Positions 58,771-64,000 of a stretch of DNA of 64,000 bases are shown in pieces. The DNA is from Eucalyptus grandis (Eukaryota; Streptophyta; Magnoliopsida; Myrtales; Myrtaceae). The translations under genes and the position numbers were made by a program. The stretch lies in the NCBI RefSeq assembly GCF_016545825.1, contig NC_052618.1, positions 12,639,398 to 12,703,397 of the forward strand. The letters run 5' to 3'. Under the pieces are notes generated by a model. It did not search any database, was not told where the DNA came from, and was given only the letters and a program-made list of their open reading frames with translations. Numbering within the stretch: the stretch's first letter is position 1; each line of letters opens with the position of its first letter.

Positions 58771-59355
58771 TGTGGCATCCCAAAAATTCAAGACAACCTC
58801 TAGATGAATTAAAGCCCATGATTAGGTAATGAAATTACCTATGGTCTATGCTTTAGCCATTGATTTTCTCTTAATACCAAGTGTTATTTAATTGTGTTCA
58901 TAAGTTGTTAAAAATTAGTATTATAGGATAAATTAATGAGAATAATTTATTCTTGGCTATGCATCTCATAGACTAAATTTCCCATAGATTAAATGTTACA
59001 AGATTATGGCCATGTGAAATTTAAAACTTGAAATCTACAAAAGAAAGAATTAAAGATGAATTAGTAAAGTGTAAAATTTGGGATTTAATTAGGCTTGGGC
59101 CTTAGGCCCAAGAGTGGACTTTTGATGGGCCAAAATGGCCGGCCCATTGAAGCCCACGAATGGGCTGTCGTCTGCCACAAGGGAGAGGCCGGCCCAAATC
59201 CTTTCAAGCCCACTCCCAAGCCCATCTTGCATGCCTTGCCAAGTGGCAAAAATAAGACCCCATGCATTGGCCGTTGAGGGAGGCTAATCATCATGACTAA
59301 TGATGGGATTTAGGGGACACAAAAGAGAGGGAGAGTGGCCGGTTGAGGGTGTCTC

Positions 59356-59410
<55 letters not shown>

Positions 59411-60746
59411 GAGAGAGAGAGGGGGAAACCGAGAGAGGAGGAAGAAGGAGCCGCTCGCCGTTCGTCCGCCCATCGCCATCCGTCCGCCCGTCCGTGTGCC
59501 GTCGTTCGCTTGATCTTAGAGGCAAGTTAGGATCCATTTTCTACTCTTGCATGTGTGTCTTGCATGTGTGTTTGAAATGGTGTTGAATCTTGGGTGTTTA
59601 GAAGTAAGAAACCGAAGCTAGTGTGTTTTGTTCTTGAAATAGCTTGCTGTTTTTGTGTATACTGCCTGACCCAGATATTTGTGCAGGCTTTAATGCGTGT
59701 TTCGAGTTGGATTTTGACTTCGACTCCTCATGAAAGTTGTAGACAACATCTCAAAGTATAACATACTAAAATTTGAGACAAAATGGTTGAGTTTTAAGGG
59801 TTGAAACCCTTCTCCTACGAAGACACTAGATCTGGAACTGCTTTGTTGACCTCTTGGTGGTTTTGTGTGTTGCATGTTGCTTTTTACCGAGAATCTCACT
59901 TCGACTTCTTCATAAAAGTCGTATAGAACATCCTAAAGACTAACATACTCAAATTTGAGGTAAAATGAGCAAGTGTAGCCTAGTGTAACGAGTTTCTTTT
60001 GAAGATGGTAAATTTGGAAATACGGTACTGGACACCCGAGACTTCTTAGACCTATATGGTGACTATTCTTTGAAACTTTCACTTAGATCCCTTAATGAAA
60101 GTTGTAGGGGACCTCTTGAGGCAAAACATATAAAAATTTCAGAGGAAACGAAGAAATATAAGTAGGCGAAACATCGATATTTTGAAGATAGCTAAACTGG
60201 ACGGTTCGGTACGATGTGGGCCTGGCTGGGGGCCCAGTCATCCAGTAGTTTCTGTCAATTCATGTCTGCCAAGACGGAGTGATTAGGGGGATGTTGCCGC
60301 CACCATCACCCGACGCACCAGGATGGGTGTGATGGTTGCGTGAGGGGTAGAGAGCTGGTGTTTCTTTTTGGGAGTAGCCGCCACTGTTAGATGGAGGACG
60401 TCATGTGATTACTTTAGGGGTCGTTGTATCTTTTTGGGATGTGGCCGAGTGTAGCTGAAAATCTTGGCCTTCTTTTGTTGTATCGACCCGCGAAAATCCA
60501 TCACGAAAATATGTAAATAAAAGTGGCATGGCTTTATCTTTTCTTATGATGTTTAGTGGTGTGCAATTGTATCATGGTTGTTGGAGGGGAGATGGCGATA
60601 TTATATTTTGCTTCCGCTAATGAGTCGCGCTAGGACTGTTTTCAAAAAAAAAAATGTGCCTATGATTTACGACGCTTCTTCTAAGAGATGTAATTAGGTG
60701 TAGCATTAGGTGCCTGTGGCGACCTAAGGTGGTTCGGGGTGCCACA
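58771..60746 (+). mobile_element. Gypsy 5' LTR (1976 bp)
   Basis: TGTGGCATCC to GGGGTGCCACA, with matching terminal inverted repeats. It contains a (GA)n run at 59359-59408. Three degenerate 182-bp tandem units start near 59717, 59899 and 60081; each carries an ACTTCGACTCCTCATGAAAG-like block. Confidence 0.85.
59359..59408. repeat. (GA)n microsatellite in Gypsy LTR
   Basis: About 25 uninterrupted AG units. Confidence 0.95.
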
Positions 60747-60757
60747 ACCGCCCTTTT

Positions 60758-60769
60758 TGGTATCAGAGC
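60758..60769 (+). promoter_or_regulatory. Gypsy primer binding site
   Basis: TGGTATCAGAGC, complementary to initiator-Met tRNA, lies 11 bases after the LTR end. Confidence 0.85.
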
Positions 60770-61007
60770 GAATGGTTATAGGTGGAGTGATAAGGAGCCT
60801 CATTTGGAAATTGAGGAACATGATGACAATGCACACCATAGGATATAAAACGGAATAATTGAATAACGGGTGATGAGTATTCACTCGTAGATCCCTCGTA
60901 GCTAGTTTTGAGTTGTCTTTAGGTATCAGTAACATGTATATGTTACTTATGTAGTAGTAGTAGTTGCTTTGAACAGAGACAGTGAGTCTTAGATTATTCC
61001 TGAGGCA

Positions 61008-62213
61008 ATGCTTGGAAATTGCAGGAAAGTCATGGTGCGAGCTGGAAGTGCTCATCCATCGAGGGCTGAAGCCTCTACTGCAAGGGATGAACCCCGAATG
61101 GAAGACATCCTGCAGGCATTGACCAATATTGGAAATCTGATGGAAAGGCAGGCGCAGCAACAACTTGGAGCAGAACACCGTACTCAAGGACTGGTGGAGC
61201 AGTTTTTGAAGCTGAAGCCACCTAAGTTCGGTGGAATGGGAAGTCCTGAGGAGGCGGAACATTGGATTGATGGAATGGAGCAAATTTTCAGGTTGTTGGA
61301 CTTCACTGCTATTGAGAAAATAACTTTGGCAGAGTACCAGCTGGAGGGAAATGAAAAGTTTTGGTGGAGAGCATCGAGGGACATGATCTTCCAACCAGGT
61401 ACTGAGATTAACTGGGAAGAGTTTGTGAGAGCTTTTAATAGAAAGCATTTTTCTAACTATGCTAAGGATAGAAAAATTACTGAATTTGTTCAACTAGAAC
61501 AAAAGGAGCTAATGGTAGACCAGTATGAGGCTAGGTCTTTTGAACTGTCTAGATATGCTCCTAGGCTGATTAAGGATCAGGAAGAAAAGGCTAAGAGATT
61601 TTTGATAGGGTTGAGGACTAATATCAGGAAACAACTGGTGCCTTTGAACATAAGAGATTATAATGAGATCTATGAAAGGGCATAGTTGGTGGAGCAGGAG
61701 CTGGTGAGAGAGCGATCAGAGTTTAAGAGACAACTGAACTTTAATGATGTGAGAAGGGGTAAGAGACCCTATTCTGGTCAAGGTCAGATTTGGAATGTGA
61801 AGAAAAAGAGCAATTTTGGAAGTTTTGGGGGAGCAAGAAATAGCCTGAATATAGGGAAAGCACCCTATCAGCCTGATGTTTGTCAAAGGTGTAATGGGCG
61901 ACATGGCCCAGGACCTTGCAATGGGCGACTAAAATGTTTTGGTTGTGGACAAGTGAGCCACCTTAGGAGAAGTTGCCCACAAGAAAGGTCGCAAGTGAGT
62001 GTTGGCTCGGTGCGACATGGATATCAGAGTTCTGTTAGATCAAACTTACAAAGGAATCCTCATAGGCCACCAACACAAGGGAGGGTGTATGCGGTCACCC
62101 AAGAGGAAGCGGAAGCTTCCAAAAATGTCATCTCAGGTACGATCCTTATCAATGGTGAAAAGGCATATGCATTGTTTGATACAGGTGCAACGCATTCGTT
62201 TGTGTTTGAATGA
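61008..62213 (+). pseudogene. Gypsy gag, zinc knuckle and protease N-terminus, two stops
   Basis: The frame from ATG 61008 (or 61032) encodes the Ty3 gag core: PPKFGGMGSPEEAEHWIDGM, WWRASRDMIFQPGTEINWEE and YAPRLIKDQEEKAKRFLIGL. TAG at 61683-61685 stands where CAG (Gln) is expected. The same frame continues to the knuckle CFGCGQVSHLRRSC and the protease site ALFDTGATHSFV. TGA at 62211-62213 ends this piece, probably from CGA. Both are single C-to-T changes. Confidence 0.85.
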
Positions 62214-62222
62214 TATAGACAT

Positions 62223-62708
62223 TTGAGTAAAATAGAAGTTATGCCTCTTGAGACGCCTCTTGGTGTTTCCACACCTTTAAGGGATATGTTATTGTCTACG
62301 CTGGTGTGTGGAAATTGTAAGATAACAATGGGGGGAAAGGATATGGAAATAAACCTAGTTGTAATGGCCATGTATGATTTTGATGTTATCATAGGAATGG
62401 ACTGGCTTCGTAAGTATCGGGCCAAGATGGATTGTTATGGGAAAGTGATCCAATTTACCTTGCCTGATCAATCTAGCTGTGAATTTTTAGGAGGTCAGAC
62501 CCATCTACCTATAGCACTTATTTCGGTAGTAGAAGCCTGTGCATTACTTGACAAAGGATGTCAAGGGTACTTGGCCATGGTTAGAGATTATACTAAGGAA
62601 GAGCCTAAGATTGATGAAATTCGGGTAGTTAACGAATTTCAAGATGTATTCCTTGAAGAATTGCCTGGTTACCGCCAGGGCGAGAAATTGAGTTTGAAAT
62701 TGAATTAA
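62223..62708 (+). pseudogene. Gypsy protease C-terminus and linker, frameshifted
   Basis: Same frame as gag. It reads VVMAMYDFDVIIGMDWLRKY, a standard Ty3 protease end, then [18 protein letters not shown]. One extra A near 62688 shifts the frame and leads to the stop at 62706-62708. The downstream RT frame carries the expected continuation. Confidence 0.8.
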
Positions 62709-64000
62709 TGCCTGGAACAGGACCAATATCTAAAGCCCCATATAGGATGGCCTTAGTTGAGTTGAAGGAATTAAAGGTGCAACTACAAGAGTTGCTTGAC
62801 AAAGGATTCATTAGGCCAAGTGCTTCACCTTGGGGAGCACCGGTCTTGTTTGTGAAAAAAAAAGATGGATCTATGCGCTTGTGCATTGACTATAGGCAGC
62901 GGAACCAGGTGACCATTAAAAATAAATATCCTTTACCTAGAATTGATGACTTGTTTGACCAACTCCGGGGAAGTTTGGTCTTCTCTAAAATTGACTTAAG
63001 GTTAGGATACTATCAGCTGAGAATTAAGAAAGAGGACATTCCTAAGACTGCGTTCAGGACTCGTTATGGACACTACGAGTTCCTTGTTATGCCATTTGGA
63101 TTGACTAATGCGCCGGTTGCATTTATGGATCTAATGAATAGGGTGTTTAAGCCTTATTTAGACCAGTTTGTGATTGTTTTTATTGATGACATCCTGATAT
63201 ATTCGAGAGGACCTAAAGAGCATGAGCAACACTTGAGGATAGTTTTGCAGACCCTGAGAGAGCATAAGCTGTATGCCAAGTTTAGTAAGTGTGAATTCTG
63301 GCTGGACCAGATAATATTTTTAGGACATGTGGTATAAGGAGAAGGAATTGCAATAGACCCAGCTAAAGTTGAAATGGTGATAAATTGGCCGAGACCGACG
63401 ACACCTACTGAAATACGAAGTTTCTTAGGATTGGCTGGTTATTATAGGAGGTTTATTGAAGGATTTTCACGATTGGCAGGACCTTTAACTAAGTTGACTC
63501 GAAAGAATGTAAAGTTTGAATGGAATGGGGAATGTGAAAGGAGTTTCCAGGAGCTTAAAAGGAAATTGACTTCAGCTCCAATCCTGACTATACCAACTGG
63601 ACCTGATGGTTTTACAGTTTATAGTGATGCACCTCACAAAGGACTGGGATGTGTTTTGATGCAACATGGCAAGGTCATAGCCTATGCATCCAGACAATTA
63701 AAACCCCATGAGCTGAATTACCCAACGCATGATTTAGAGCTAGCAGCTATAGTGTTTGCTTTGAAGATATGGAGACACTATTTGTATGGGGAAAAGTTTG
63801 AGATTTATATGGACCATAAGAGTTTGAAATATTTGTTCTCACAAAAGGAGTTGAACATAAGACAAAGGAGATGGATGGAATTGCTAAAGGATTACGATTG
63901 TGAGATAAAATACCATCCAAGAAAGGCGAATAAGGTAGCGGATGCTCTTAGTCGTAAGTCGGCTATGGAGATGGCCAGTTTAAGAATGGCGGAATGGAGC
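62708..64000 (+). pseudogene. Gypsy reverse transcriptase and RNase H (partial)
   Basis: RT blocks: [79 protein letters not shown] and the catalytic [12 protein letters not shown] at 63335-63337 interrupts after LGHVV. The same frame continues into the RNase [39 protein letters not shown] and [20 protein letters not shown], then ADALSRK at the window end. Integrase is not included. Confidence 0.9.

Larger units (their letters stand above)
58771..64000 (+). mobile_element. Ty3/Gypsy retrotransposon, 5' part (runs off window)
   Basis: The order is LTR (58771-60746), PBS, gag, zinc knuckle, protease, RT, RNase H, with integrase beyond the end. The order and the RT type are Ty3/Gypsy; a Tekay/Del-like member is possible from the long LTR and gag type. 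Lesions are few: three in-frame stops and one frameshift. Confidence 0.85.

Overview
The window looks like nuclear DNA of a flowering plant, and I see no prokaryotic operon structure. It holds spliced NLR (NBS-LRR) resistance-gene exons, a spliced beta-ureidopropionase gene remnant, a plastid rpoB fragment, and many LTR retrotransposons and MITE-like DNA elements. The NLR exons resemble the large At4g27190-like CNL families of woody eudicots. A Eucalyptus/Myrtaceae-like source is my guess from memory, not proven here. I find no intact host gene: both host genes are pseudogenes broken by stops, frameshifts and insertions.

Layout. 1-2957: 3' end of one LTR retroelement (tandem repeats, polypurine tract, 2.07 kb LTR) sitting in an older Copia LTR. 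2994-14674: NLR exons on the + strand, including NB-ARC plus LRR exon 1 with an in-frame TAG. A segment with an antisense LRR exon copy is flanked by inverted repeats. A Mutator-like element with a 9-bp target duplication follows and carries a nested hAT-like element. 15088-38185: one Copia element on the minus strand, inside NLR sequence. It is split by a 3.8 kb solo LTR (target duplication TCCAA), which is itself split by a 9.5 kb SIRE-like Copia (target duplication GAGGG) carrying an env-like extra ORF. The same outer Copia also holds a second LTR fragment and about 215 bp of plastid rpoB. 38306-38879: terminal NLR exon.

40272-51145: a hAT-like MITE, then a beta-ureidopropionase (PYD3) pseudogene. 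A + strand Copia (42488-50174, target duplication ATAAG) is inserted inside one of its exons, and a minus-strand LTR cuts it again at 50515. 51583-58770: four pieces of the large GC-centred LTR family in both orientations, one with a long foldback element. 58771-64000: a Ty3/Gypsy element (LTR, PBS, gag, protease, RT, RNase H) running off the window.

The main story is deep nesting. NLR sequence is invaded by Copia 1, that by a solo LTR, and that by a SIRE element, with target duplications exact at the inner two levels. The most unusual signal is that nearly all differences between the two SIRE LTRs fall at CAG/CTG sites. This suggests either CHG-methylation-linked consensus error or an odd mutational process. 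All comparisons were made by eye.
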